Assembly: GCF_014898055.3 (NCBI RefSeq)
Contig: NW_023601104.1
Coordinates: 77,359,106 to 77,423,105 of the forward strand
Source of the DNA: Talpa occidentalis
Lineage: Eukaryota; Chordata; Mammalia; Eulipotyphla; Talpidae
Length of the DNA: 64,000 nt
Direction of reading: 5' to 3'
Of the stretch, positions 21,066 through 31,840 are shown piece after piece (position 1 is the first letter of the stretch; each line of letters starts with the position of its first letter). The translations under genes and the position numbers were made by a program. The notes beneath the pieces are model-generated. The model was not told where the DNA came from. It did no database searches and saw nothing but the letters and a program-made list of their open reading frames with translations.

Positions 21066-21539
21066 CTGTGGGGGCGAAGACAAACATGGGGGTGAGAAAG
21101 CCGGTCGCGGCAAGACAAGCCGACCCGCCGCGCTCGGCTCCATGGCGGGGGCGGGAGGCGTCGCGCCCCCTCCCCCTCCCCCCCCGACCTCCCCTCCCCC
21201 TCCCCAGCCCCTCCCCCCTCGCCGCCGCCCGCCCGAGCCCCGACCACGGCGCGCGCCCGCCGCACCCCCAGAGCCGCCCCGCGGCTCCCGCCGGCCCCCC
21301 ACGCCTCCTCCCGGCCCCCGCGTCTACGCCCGCAGCAGCGGCCCCTCGCCCTCCGCGCGCCCTGAGGCGAAGGGGGCGCCCAAGGCCGAGGCGGCCGGGC
21401 CCGGAAGACGCCCCTCGCCGGCCCGCGGCCCTCAGCGACCAGGCCGCGGCGGCCAGGCCGGGCCCACCGGCCCCGTTACTCCTAACAACCGCGCGCGCGC
21501 CCGCCGGCCGAGCCCCCGCCCGCCGGCCCCGGGCCTCAC

Positions 21540-21575
21540 CCGGATCTTGCGGCTGATCTCCGTGCCGATCTCCAT
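21540..21575 (-). CDS. ZC3H14: ZC3H14 exon 1, coding part
   Basis: Minus-strand ATG at 21575-21573 starts MEIGTEISRKIR, identical to the start of mammalian ZC3H14 as I know it. The exon ends after CGG at 21540 and the donor GTGAGG follows (21539-21534). The intron to exon 2 is 474 bases and very GC-rich. The start lies in a CpG island, as expected for a widely expressed RNA-processing gene. The gene diverges from PTPN21, whose first coding exon is about 14 kb to the right. The same head-to-head pair lies on human 14q31.3. The 5' UTR continues to the right of 21575, and its TSS cannot be fixed from sequence alone. Confidence 0.95.
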
Positions 21576-21710
21576 GGCGCCGCGGCGGGCGGCGGGCCCA
21601 GAACCGCACGGCGTCCGCTCCCGCCCGGCCACCGCCGCCGCTCCCGGCCGCACGATCTGCGTGACCCGCCCCCACCACCGGCTCCGCGCGTCGGGGCGAA
21701 CCGAGTCGGC

Positions 21711-21740
21711 GCGCCTGCGCCTGCGCCTGCGCCTGCGCGC
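21711..21740. repeat. (CGCCTG)n tandem repeat in ZC3H14 promoter
   Basis: Four to five near-perfect CGCCTG units make a row of TGCGCCTGCGC motifs that approximate overlapping NRF1 sites. It lies about 140 bases upstream of the ATG in gene direction. Confidence 0.75.
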
Positions 21741-21929
21741 CCCGGGCCCGCGAAGCCGGCGCTGCGGCGCCCTCTACTGGCGTCCGGGCCAGCGGCAGGC
21801 GGCTGCTTCCGCGGCCCCGCGCCGCTCGCGGATCCCGGGGGGCGGGGCCTGCTTCCCTTGCCTCGCCCCCACTGACTCATTTTACTCGCCTTTGGAAAAT
21901 AAGGATAAATTTAATGTGCAGCGGAGAGG

Positions 21930-21990
21930 TCCCTGACTTTGGTTTGAGATGAGGGTTCGAATCCAGCCTTCGCTTACTGAGAACGTGATG
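21930..21990 (+). mobile_element. MIR fragment
   Basis: gagggttcgaatccagcctt resembles the MIR core after its tRNA-like head ('gggttcaaatcccggctctg'). Confidence 0.35.
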
Positions 21991-22219
21991 TGGGTCTAGA
22001 CGTGCACATGCAAGTCCTTCGTTTTCCTGCTCGTCGGGTAGACTGCCCCCTGGCGGCCGCGCTGGGACTGCGTCTGCAGGTAGGAGGGCAGGACACAGGG
22101 GCGACAGAACCAGTCATGGTCCCTTCTTTGGCTGCAGTTCCTGGGATTCTCCTGTGTATGGTTCTGCCTTTCTTCTACAGGTCCGTAAATGCTCCCCCTC
22201 CTGCGCCTCTCTAAACCCC

Positions 22220-22390
22220 TTCTCTGGAGGACGTGTTTTCAGGACTTTGACTATCACTTATATGCTGATGATAACCGAATTTTTCCTTGCCCAGAGTTCT
22301 CACCTATACAAACCACACTCCCAAATGCCAGGCTACAGGCATTTGTATTTTCTCCAGATTCAGCACATCAGAATTGCAGTTTTCATCTTC
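22220..22390 (+). mobile_element. L2/CR1-clade reverse-transcriptase relic
   Basis: The frame reads FDYHLYADDNRIF followed by a PE-FSPIQT-like stretch. It aligns with the YADD catalytic box of CR1-superfamily LINEs (typically YHLYADDTQIY followed by SPDLSPELQT). It is a short fossil. Confidence 0.6.
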
Positions 22391-23260
22391 CCTTTCCCCC
22401 CACCCCTCTCAGATTGGTTTCTACTCCTTGAGTTCCTACTTTTATAAATAGTAACTTTGTCCTCCCTGTCCATGATCACAAAACCTTAGAGTCAGAGTAA
22501 GCACAGAGTGAGATCTTCCTTCTCCCCCATGTCCACTGATTCCTGAAGTGGTCCCTCTTTCTTAACCAACCATTGGCTACATAGCAGATGACCACACTTC
22601 AAAACAAGTCTTTCACCCACCCACGGTTTGCATGGATTGGGAAGGTGAGCTTAGCTGGATCCTGTTCAGGGTGTCATGGGCTGCCCTTGCACTGGCAGGC
22701 AGGCCGTGCTCTCTTCTGGAGGCTCCACGGAGGACAAAGCCATGTCTGGTTAATTCAGGTTGTCAGAAGTCATTTCCATGCAGGTGTATGAGGAAGGGCC
22801 CCAGCTTTTCCTGGCCCTTGTCTAGAGGCCATCCTCAGGTGATGCCAGTTGCTCACAGTTCTACCCTGGGCTTCTTCAACACTACTGACCTCAAGCCCTC
22901 AAAGAAAGTCTCTCAGCTCAGGAAGGCCCAAGTCCTATTTAATGGGCTTTTGCTTGACTAAGCCAAGGCCTCCCGAGACCTGCACACAAAATCAACTGAT
23001 TTAGGACCTTAATTGTATCTGTAAAGCCCTCACCTTTGCCATATTCTTTAGCTATAGGCAACTCACAGGTGCTGCCTATACTCAAGGGCAGGGGATCATC
23101 CAGACTGTGAATAGCAGGGGCAGGCAACGTGGGGTCACCTCAGTCTGTCTGCCACAAGACCCTTCATATCATATTCTTTTTTTTCCTTCTGAATTCATAT
23201 GACATCTATGCAGGAGCGACCAGTATGATAGACTTAATATGCTCTCTGTAATGTTAATTT
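22391..23260. other. nothing recognised
   Basis: Unique-looking intergenic sequence between the two genes. Short frames only. Confidence 0.45.
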
Positions 23261-23268
23261 TTTTCATT

Positions 23269-23533
23269 TTTTAAAATGTATTTATTTATGCATAAAGAAC
23301 TGGGGTACAGGCCAGAGGTGGGGGGGTAAGAGGATTCACCAGAGACAAAGTGGGGACCAGAACAGGTGGATCTACTGAAATACACTGCTGAGGAGAGCAG
23401 CCGGTAAGACAGGAGAGGTCTGCTGCACCATGTGGGTCACCTCCCTGGCAGGCTGGGGATAGAACTCATGCTGGAGTGACTGCGGACAGCTTCATAGGTT
23501 GTGTCTTAACCCCTTGCGCCACCAGGGAGGCCC
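23269..23533 (-). mobile_element. tRNA-derived SINE, older subfamily
   Basis: Antisense copy with the older-subfamily body (actggggtacaggccagagg, ggaccagaacagg, tacactgctgaggagagc) and head ccaccagggaggccc. Target duplication is unclear. Confidence 0.9.
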
Positions 23534-23614
23534 TAGTTTTGTCCTTTTTTTTTTTTTGTAATGTAAATTTTACACGTGTGTTTATCCTCTGGAACAAAAT
23601 TATAAACTACTAAA

Positions 23615-23960
23615 AGTCTCCAAAATTTCTTTCAGCCTGCTCGGCATATAATAAGCATTTATTAAATATTGGTAGGATAAAATAAATTAATGACCTATTT
23701 TACCAAAGTGTTCCTCATTGATAAACACATTCAACATTGATGAGAGGCCCCAGAGCAGGATAGCTGAGAAGAAGGATACCAGAGCCAGACTATCTGGGCT
23801 TGAGTCCTGATCCTACTACCTTCCTCTAAGACTGTAGGTAAGTTGCTTATCCTCTCTGTTCTTCAGTCTCTCCCTCATACATAAGTATGATACCAGTGTC
23901 TCCTTCATAGGTTTATTATGGGAGGAAATAAGTTAGTATTGAGGAAGTGCTTTTGAACTG
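23615..23960 (+). mobile_element. L2/MIR relics
   Basis: 23630-23690 (gcctgctcggcatataataagc, then atttattaaatatt) is the end of an L2/MIR-type element. 23745-23960 follows the MIR core: gagccagactatctgggc, then gtaagttgcttatcctctctg, then atgataccagtgtct. Confidence 0.6.
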
Positions 23961-25217
23961 TGCTTGGTTGATAGCAGTACTGTGTTTGGTGATTAAAATT
24001 TAAATACCTTCCCCAAGGCAGATCCTGTGCAGGGAGCCAGAGTACAAAGATGAGCAAGACCAAGCCCGGGTTCTCAATGACACAATCCAAATGACACATA
24101 TGTTATCTCTACTTCTCTTCCTACCAACTCAGAACTAAAAATGAAAACACATGTTTTACTATTACTGGATACAAATTACATACTCAATAGTTAGATAATA
24201 GGCAAAGAACATTTTATAAAGAAGAATGAATGATGTCATGAAATGGTATTCAAAATAGGGAAACTTACTGACATGTATTCAGGAAAGAGTTCACTTTCAG
24301 GACAATCCACTTACAGCTGTGGAAAAAGGACTTGCTGGCTGCAAGTGTGAACTTGCACATTTCAATCACAGGAGTTCCCATGTCTGGGTATCAGAGGGGG
24401 CGTCTTCACCAAACCGATGGGGGTTGGTGGTGCAGCACTGTTGCAGGTGCTTCCCTGTAAGATTCAGCTTTACAAACCACATGGAATCTAGAGGAAGATA
24501 ATCAGGATGGCCTCCTGGTATCTCCAGCCTCCTCTGAGGGCAGCATTCCAGTCTGATGTGACTCATCATAGCGTGTGTTTGAGTGGGGGTGGCAGAAGTG
24601 GGGGGTTTAGGAATGGCTTCCTTCGGTCTGAAATACTTCTCTTCTATTCCTTGAATGCTTTATTCACACTCAGTAATAAGCTGATCACAGTGCTAAAGCA
24701 GGTATTACTACTCCACTTGGAATTTATACCCATAAATATATGTGTAGCTCCATAAAAAGAGGTGGTACCATGTTCCCTGCCACTTAACTGTGGGCAGAAC
24801 TGAGCATCCAGGAAGGCAGGTGGGATAGAGGGGAAACAGGAAGAAAGACATGTGGAGAACTGCTTACTTGTTTCTAGGCTTTGCACTTACACCAGGAACT
24901 TGGGGGAGTTGGAGGAGATACGTGGAGTAGAGACATTTGGAAGAGCCGTGGGTGAGAGACACATGGAGTGGGTGACAATGAAAACCTTCATCTTAACTTG
25001 TACTTTGATTTTGCTCCTTTTGTCTCAAACTTGCCTGGCTCCCTTCACCCTTTTCCTATAGTTCCCTGCCAGAAGGTGCCATAGACTTTAGGCAAGCTTT
25101 TGGGCTTCAAAGGCCGTGCTTTGGGCCAACACTGTTTGGCCGGACATTTACCCATGAGGGAATGGGTAACTTTGGTATGTTTGTTTGTTCATTTTTCTGG
25201 AAACTATTATTCTTGCT
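23961..25217. other. nothing recognised
   Basis: Unique-looking intergenic sequence. Frames are short and without domains. Confidence 0.45.
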
Positions 25218-25231
25218 TCTCTATGCACAAC

Positions 25232-25496
25232 TTTTTTAAAAGATTGATTTATGCACACAAGAACTGGGGTACAGACCAGAGGTTAAGGGGATGAGAGGAT
25301 TCACCAGAAACAGAGTGGGGAACAGAATGGGCAGACTGACTGAAATACACTGCTGAGGGGAGCAGCGGGCAAGACAGGAGAGGTCTCTGTGCCATGTGGG
25401 TCAGCTCCCTGGCCATCCGGGGATCTAACATGTGCTGCAGTGACTTCAGATAGCTTCATAGTTCTGAGACTTAACCCCTTGCGCCACCAGGGAGCC
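25232..25496 (-). mobile_element. tRNA-derived SINE, older subfamily
   Basis: Antisense copy. Target duplication tctctatgcacaac (25218-25231) against tctctacgcacaat (25498-25511), diverged at two positions. Confidence 0.9.
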
Positions 25497-25511
25497 CTCT
25501 CTACGCACAAT

Positions 25512-26260
25512 TATTGTATTAAAGATCTTACACATGGCAGCATCCCTTTAGACCGTGCATGTTTCAGGATCCTGGGGTGTCCTTCATTCTGCCCACTAAC
25601 ATATTTACCTACTACAATTTCTATGTATATAGATCCACCCACCAGGATTATATAATCAGCTGTTTCCCACATGATGAGCCTGGAGACAGGGCCATGCATC
25701 TTATTTACTTTACTCTTTGCAGCAGCTGGCTTCCATTAAATGTGGGAGGAACAGACACTTTTTTTTCAGTAGTGAGTATCACATGGTATGTCTGTCTTTG
25801 GATCAAAGTCCTAAGTGTTGGAAATTATAGTCGCAGCATTTTTGCTTCCCTGGCTGACATACTTCTCTTCATTTTCTTGTCCATTTGAAGAAACACATTG
25901 TTCACACCATCACATTGCTGGTGTCCAGGGGAATCTATCACTAAATACTAACTCTGGCAGCTGCAAAGCTGCCGCACCTGATGTGGTGTTGAGTATGGTA
26001 GGCAAAACATAGAAGGAGCATTCAGAGACTTGAAATTTCACCTTTCAAGCTCTGGCTCCCTGCCCTCTGCCCTCAGGCATCATTCAGAGCAGCACCTGTC
26101 CAATTCAGAGCCTTCCAGAGTATGGTGACGTGTATAGTGAGGCACAGTGAGTATTCACCAAACTATCATGACAGATTCATTTCTTACTTCCTTAGAAAAT
26201 AATCCTCAGTGTCCGACTGAAATCAAAATTTCCTTTCCTTTTTTGTGCACAACTGTCTTT
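25512..26260. other. nothing recognised
   Basis: Unique-looking intergenic sequence with chance frames on both strands. Confidence 0.45.
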
Positions 26261-26279
26261 TATAAATTTTAGTGTGTTG

Positions 26280-26541
26280 GGGGCCTCCCTGGTGGCCTAG
26301 GGGTTAAGTCTCAGCAATATCACCATGATCGATCCCCAGCCAGGATGCTAACCCATGTATGGCGCAGCAGACCTGTTCTGTCTTGCCCGCTGCTCCCCTC
26401 AACAGTGTATTTCAGTCATTCCACCTGATCTGCTCCCCACTCTGTCGCTGGTGAATCCTCTCACCTCACCCCCCACACCTCTGGCCTACATCCCATTTCT
26501 TCTGCACAATAAATAAATAAAATCTTTAAAAATAGATAATA
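26280..26541 (+). mobile_element. tRNA-derived SINE, older subfamily
   Basis: Head gggcctccctggtggcctag, tail aaataaataaaatctttaaa. The 13-bp duplication tataaattttagt is at 26261-26273 and 26542-26554. Confidence 0.92.
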
Positions 26542-26844
26542 TATAAATTTTAGTTTGGTGATTTTAATAGCAATTACCTTGAAAAGAGTGGACCAGCAAG
26601 TTTGCCAAAGAGAATCTCTGTGTCTCTGTTCAAAGTGAATGATGTAAAGGTCAGGACTGTGAAAAGGAAGAAGCCCAAGACTGGGCCAAATCTCCAGGGT
26701 CTGTTTGGAGTATTGACAGGCCAAGCTTTTGGATTGTCTTACATGGATGCCAGCAAGAACAAAAAGAATCACCTGGGAGAGGAGATACTGATGAGTGTAT
26801 GGAGACTCCGAAGACATATGTGCCTGGAACGAAAATGATGTTCA

Positions 26845-27107
26845 GGGCCTCCCTGGTGGCACAAGGGTTAAGACACAACCTATGGAGCTATCTGTAGCCA
26901 TTGCAGCATGAGTTTGATCCCCAGACAGGGAGCTACCCACATGGCACAGCAGACCTCTCCTGACTTGCCCGCTGCTCTCCTCAGCAGTGTACTTCAGTCA
27001 ATCTGCCTGTTCTGCTCCCCAAGCTGTCTCTGGTGAATCCTCTCACCTCCTGCACCTCTGGCCTGTACCCCAGTTCTTGTATGCATAAATAAATAAATCT
27101 TTAAAAA
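26845..27107 (+). mobile_element. tRNA-derived SINE, older subfamily
   Basis: Complete copy with the perfect 13-bp duplication aaaatgatgttca at 26832-26844 and 27108-27120. Confidence 0.93.
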
Positions 27108-27120
27108 AAAATGATGTTCA

Positions 27121-27713
27121 TTGGCATTACGAAGCCAGAAAGGGCAGTGTTGACCGCTTATCTCAGAACAGCTACTAATGACTAATTGTGAGTGTTGCTT
27201 TATTTATTATGAAATGGAAATGTCTTGTGACTTCGTTAATGTGTACCAGGTTTGAATTGTTCTCATATACCAGAAATCAGATCATAAATGGCTGAAAGAT
27301 TATTTTTGTTCAGTAGTCCTGATTTAAATAAGATTGGTCAGTGGTTAAATGATTATGATCAGTTGTTTGCATTTTGATAGCAATTTCAGTTCAGGAAGTG
27401 CAATGGCTTTTTCCCCCTTCTAAAGGTATATGCTTCAACTTGATTAGTAATGTTGAGCTTTTTAGAGATGGTGAATGTCATCTCAAAACATGTAGGAGAT
27501 TGGTTTTTGTATTTAGATTTATATAACTGGTTTCATTAATAGATTTAAATACCCAGGAAATCCCTTTGCTGTCTCATACAACAGAACAATACTTGTGTAT
27601 TCACTTGTACTCACTAGTCTGATATAGGTGATGGCTGAGGATAAGTTAGCAATGTCTACCTTATCTTTATGGTTCCAACTTTGCCAATTGAATCAGAATC
27701 TCCTTTATCTAAC
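27121..27713. other. nothing recognised
   Basis: AT-rich, repeat-free intergenic sequence. Confidence 0.4.
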
Positions 27714-27728
27714 AAAAAAGAAATTTCT

Positions 27729-28004
27729 GGAGCCTCCGTGGTGGTGCAGGGGTTAAAGTCTCAGTGCTATCTAGCTATCACCAGCCACGCAGTATGAGTT
27801 GGATCCCAGGCCAGGGAGCTCACCCACATGATGCAGCAGACCTCTCTTGTCTAGCCTGCTGTTCCCCTCAGCAGTGTATTTCAGTCAATCCACCTGATCT
27901 GCTCCCCACTCTGTCTCTGGTGAATCCTCTCACTGCCCACCCAACCCCCCAGCACCTCTGGCCCACATCCCAGTTCTTGTATGCATAAATAAATAAATCT
28001 TTAC
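27729..28004 (+). mobile_element. tRNA-derived SINE, older subfamily
   Basis: Complete copy with a perfect 15-bp duplication aaaaaagaaatttct at 27714-27728 and 28005-28019. It has an extra short insert (agtctcagtgctatctag) behind the A box, shared in part with the copies at 26280 and 37730. Confidence 0.92.
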
Positions 28005-28019
28005 AAAAAAGAAATTTCT

Positions 28020-29502
28020 TCACATGAAAAAGTATGTTTAATATGCTACACTTTGAATCATGTGATATAAAGATATGGATATGTAATTGCTAAAACACTG
28101 ACAGAATAATCGTGAGAAGGGTACATAGGAATGCCGTGAGAAAATCATACAGAAAATATATACAGAAACCCTATTGAAATCAGGTCAGAGAGCTAGAAGA
28201 AGTTCCTGTGCTGTACAAGTAGCAAATGATAGACCCCAATATACCTTGCATCTCTGAGGGGGTGTCCTCTTGCTTCCTCTGCTTTAGAGAAGTCCTCTTC
28301 ACCTAGCAGCAGCAACCCACAGTACAGGTGTATAAAGGGGTGCTAGCTTTTGATCGGGGTGGGGGGGTGCACTCATCTCCACCACAAGACTGTACTTCTC
28401 ACCTACATTTTTATTGTTGTTCTGGAATAAACCTATTCTGTTGGTGAAATGGGTTAAAAAAAAAATAGCTGATTGCTTTTTGCTTAAGTTCAACCTGGGA
28501 ACATTGGTAGTCCCAGGAGGGGAGTGGCTGTCTAGCAGGCAGGATGGAAAGATTTTTTACTTATACCCTTTGTCTCTTGTATTAAATCATTTTATAAATG
28601 ACTTCACTTCCTTACACGCTAATAATTTTATTTATGTGTAACACTGTCAAGGGTTGTTCTTAGAGGCTTGTCAGGGGGATGTGGCAGGCAAATTAAGATG
28701 ATTAAGGGAAAATAGAATCAAGTATGTGGTCAGCAGATGACATTGTCGACTGGGAGAGAGGAAGTTCAATGTGGTTCACTAACATCACTTATGTTTTACG
28801 GTCATTTTCTATTTTTAAAATTCTTTCACTTTCTTCCTGATTCAATTAACACATTTTTTTTTTTTTTTCAGTGCCTGCTCTCAGCCCAGTGGTGTCCTAG
28901 GAAAGAAGTCTTCATAAAACAGTTTTTAATGTTCTTGCCAAGTGTGGGGATCACTGTGGAATGGGGTGGCTAGAAAGTTGTCTTGGAAGCAAGAGCCTTG
29001 AATTGAACCTTGGAGAGGAAAAGAAGGCTTAGACAAACTGGTGGGGGCAGGAGGTGCTACTGGCCAGGAGTAACAGCTGGATGGGGACATTCAGGGAGAA
29101 GAGAAAAAAAGGATGGGTCAGAGAGACTTAAGCCAGTTTAGAATGGCCCTTAAAGTTCAGGCAGGAAAGCTGAGCCTGGGGGCCGGGGGTGGGTCCACTG
29201 AGAGTGATAAATCCTCTAATAGGTAAGCCCAGCATTAGCATGGAAAGAAGAAAGAACTAAGAATCAGATGCAAGGAGACCACCTTGTTGCAATAAGCAAG
29301 ATATAAAATGAGGGTTTGGATTGGATTACAATGGCAGGGGCTGGGGTGGAGGAGCTGGGCCAGATCCAGAGTGAAATGAAAGAATTTTTAAGACATTTCA
29401 CAGGAGGAAATATCAAGTCTTGATAGTCTGGAGATGAGAAAAGGAGAAGAGTCACACATATTTTCAATTTTTCTGGCTCAAAAGACCAAAAAGTGACTCA
29501 CT
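28020..29502. other. nothing recognised
   Basis: Unique intergenic sequence with a poly(T) run at 28853-28869. No exon-like frame. Confidence 0.45.
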
Positions 29503-29515
29503 TTCACATCTGTCT

Positions 29516-29787
29516 TTTTTTTTTTTTAAAGATTTATTTATTTATGCATACAAGAACTGGGGTACAGGCCAGAGGTATGGGGCGGGGGTGAGAGGATTCA
29601 CGAGAGACAGTGTGGGGAACAGAACAGGCAGACTGACTGAAATACACTGCTAAAGGGAGCAGCCAGCGAGTCAGGAGAGGTCTGCTGCGCCATGTGGGTA
29701 TCCCCTGGCCGGCAATCGAACTCGTGCTACAGTGGCTGCAGATAGCTTCAGGTTGCATCTTAACCCGTTGCACCATCAGGGAGGCCC
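29516..29787 (-). mobile_element. tRNA-derived SINE, older subfamily
   Basis: Antisense copy. Duplication tcacatctgtctt (29503-29515) against tcacacctgtctt (29788-29800), one mismatch. It is followed by an ACGC/ACAC simple repeat at 29805-29838. Confidence 0.92.
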
Positions 29788-29804
29788 TCACACCTGTCTT
29801 CTTT

Positions 29805-29838
29805 ACACACACACGCACACGCACGCACGCACGCGCGT
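29805..29838. repeat. (AC)n/(ACGC)n simple repeat
   Basis: Alternating purine-pyrimidine acacacacgcacacgcacgc and on, capable of Z-DNA. Confidence 0.85.
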
Positions 29839-30201
29839 GGCTCCTCTCATGGTATCTAGTTGAAATATCCAGTAGAACCAGAATTGAGCTATGGTTTCCA
29901 TTAGAAACAGACGAATCTTATTTGCCATAAACTACATTACCCAACTTGAATAATGCCGGCCGAGTTCCCCCAGCCCATTCATACCTCTGTGGGGACCCTC
30001 ACCACTTAGGCCTTGTTGGATTATGTGCGTGAAGTGTGAGGTGTGCTTTATCACCCAGGAGCCCAGAAGCCAGGGGCATCACGGCTTATTCATATAAGTT
30101 TTGTCAGTTATCGGAAGAAAGTGAGATTTCAGTGAAATGTAACATAAAAGTTTTCCAGAAATAACAGCATGAAAAAAAAAATCATTAAAATGTACACAAT
30201 A

Positions 30202-30470
30202 GGGCCTCCCTGGTGGCACAAGGGGTTAAGCACAGCACTATGAAGCAATGTGCAGCCTCTGCAGCGCGAGTTCGATCCCCAGCCGGCCAGGGAGCTACCC
30301 ACATGGCGCAGCAGACCTCTCCTGCCTCACCTGATGCTCTCCTCAGCAGTGTATTTCAGTCAGTCTGCCTGTTCTGTTCCCCACTCTGTCTCTCATGAAT
30401 CCTCTCACCCCCAACCTCTGGCCTGTACCCCAGTTCTTGCATGCATAAATAAATCTTAAATTTTTTTTTT
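30202..30470 (+). mobile_element. tRNA-derived SINE, older subfamily
   Basis: Well preserved B box gagttcgatcccc. Short 9-bp duplication tacacaata at 30193-30201 and 30471-30479. The tail is T-rich after aaataaatctt. Confidence 0.92.
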
Positions 30471-30479
30471 TACACAATA

Positions 30480-31189
30480 AAACCTCTCGTCGAGGCACAA
30501 ACCACAGCCCAGCAAAGAGCAATTTTGTAATGGTGTCAGGGTCGCACAGTTCGATTCCTGGGCTTAAGTGTTTCAATACACTAATAAAAACAATGCAGCG
30601 TGACTATAATCTGAAATAATAAACATTGCTAATAGGGCCCGGAATTAAAGCAAACACGTCAGGAATATTTTACACAGCTCACTGGACAGTGGTTATTATT
30701 ATTCCCGTTTCACAAGGGAGAAAGCAGACACACAGAGATTAAGACCTTTGCATGAGGACATCCAGGTAGCAAATGTGGGCGCTGAGATTTGGAGGCAGAC
30801 AGCTTCACTCTTGGGGTCCCCATCCTTAAACGCTCTATTCTGCATTGCAAATGCAGACAACCCTTTTGAGACCCAGAGCTTATTTGCTATACAACATTTT
30901 TTGGGGGGAAGGGAATAGGGGCTTTTTCCATTCAGTACTAATCAGTGTTTTCCCTTTTCCAGAAGCTTCTATCCTTGGAGTTAAGCACGGAAGCGTATCT
31001 GAGTCGTGCTTGGGAATGCACAGGAGTAAACGAGCAATTCCAGCAACAACAGCATTTTGCAGACCACCTAGTACCGACCCAGGAACAAAACCCTCTACCT
31101 GGAACCGACCCAACGTCGCCTGCCCCTCATTTTTATTAAAAGCCTTGCTTTATTTGGCAACTCCTAAAATAAGTGGTCATATGATTAAG
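30480..31189. other. intergenic; contains an antisense MIR relic
   Basis: 30690-30800 (attcccgtttcacaagggag, then cacagagattaagacctttg, then caggtagcaaatgtgg) is an antisense MIR. The rest has no feature I can support. Confidence 0.5.
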
Positions 31190-31840
31190 GAAAGCCGCGG
31201 CGCGCCCCCTCCCCGGCGGCCGGGCGCAGCTGTCCGCGCCTCCCCGCGCCTCCCCCGCGCCCCGCCGCCCGCATTCCAACTCTCTGAGGTCACGGGCCGC
31301 CGCCTCCCCGGATCCGCCCGCCGGCCCAGGGGGAGGGACGCCGGTGCCTGCTCGCGGCTGCCCCGCTGCTCCCGCCGCGCGCCCCGTCCGCCCGTCCGCC
31401 CGTCCGCCCTTCCGTCTGCCAGCGCCCCGGCCCCCGCGCGCTCGCTCCGCGCGGCGCCCCGAACGGCCGTGCCCCTCCCGGCCCGTCCACGCGCCGCGGC
31501 CGCCGCCGGGCCCCGCCCGGGGGATGGTCTGCGGGCCGAGTTTGGGGAGACAGGAAGTGAGGCCGGCGGGCCCCATGAGCGCGCCCCGGCGCGGGCAGGC
31601 GTGCGGGTGCGGCGGCCGCGCGGCGGGGCCCCGGGAGGCGGACCGCTGAGCCGGGCGCGCGCCCCGAGGATGCGGGAGCAGGTGAGGGCGCTGGGTCCCG
31701 GCCCGCCGAGGGGAGGGCGGGCGCCCCGCGGGGCGGTGGGGTGTGTCCGCCCGCGGGGAGCTCGGGGCGCGCCGGTGCGCCCCGGAGTCCTGGAGGCTGG
31801 ATCGCGGCCGCCGGCCCGACGGCAGGAGCGTAACAAAGAA
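31190..31840 (+). promoter_or_regulatory. CpG island; candidate PTPN21 first exon and promoter
   Basis: A long CpG-dense block, no TATA box, with a (CCGTCCGC)n tract at 31385-31412. A good donor (GGAGCAG followed by GTGAGG; exon end 31681) lies at its downstream edge on the plus strand. It is the CpG island nearest to ZC3H14 on the PTPN21 side. Subtracting the seven SINEs leaves it about 8 kb from ZC3H14 exon 1. I infer that it holds the non-coding first exon of PTPN21. A long open plus frame here (30845-31906) is proline/arginine-rich and frame-unspecific, and I do not call it a protein. Confidence 0.5.

Larger units (their letters stand above)
21090..21860 (-). promoter_or_regulatory. ZC3H14: CpG island promoter of ZC3H14
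   Basis: A CpG-dense block covers ZC3H14 exon 1 and intron 1. Upstream of the start codon in gene direction there are repeated GCGCAGGCGC-type elements (21711-21740), close to the NRF1 palindrome, GC boxes near 21838-21847, and a TGACTCA AP-1 site at 21873-21879 just outside. No TATA box is evident, so dispersed initiation is likely. Confidence 0.8.

Noticed and set aside
20726..21320. Open frames running through the N gaps (also 40979-41320)
   Set aside because: Translation of N creates artificial openness; no coding evidence except the short ZC3H14 exon within.
21058..21936. 292-residue plus-strand frame opposite ZC3H14 exon 1
   Set aside because: A shadow of the GC-rich ZC3H14 island; the minus strand holds the real exons with proper splice sites.
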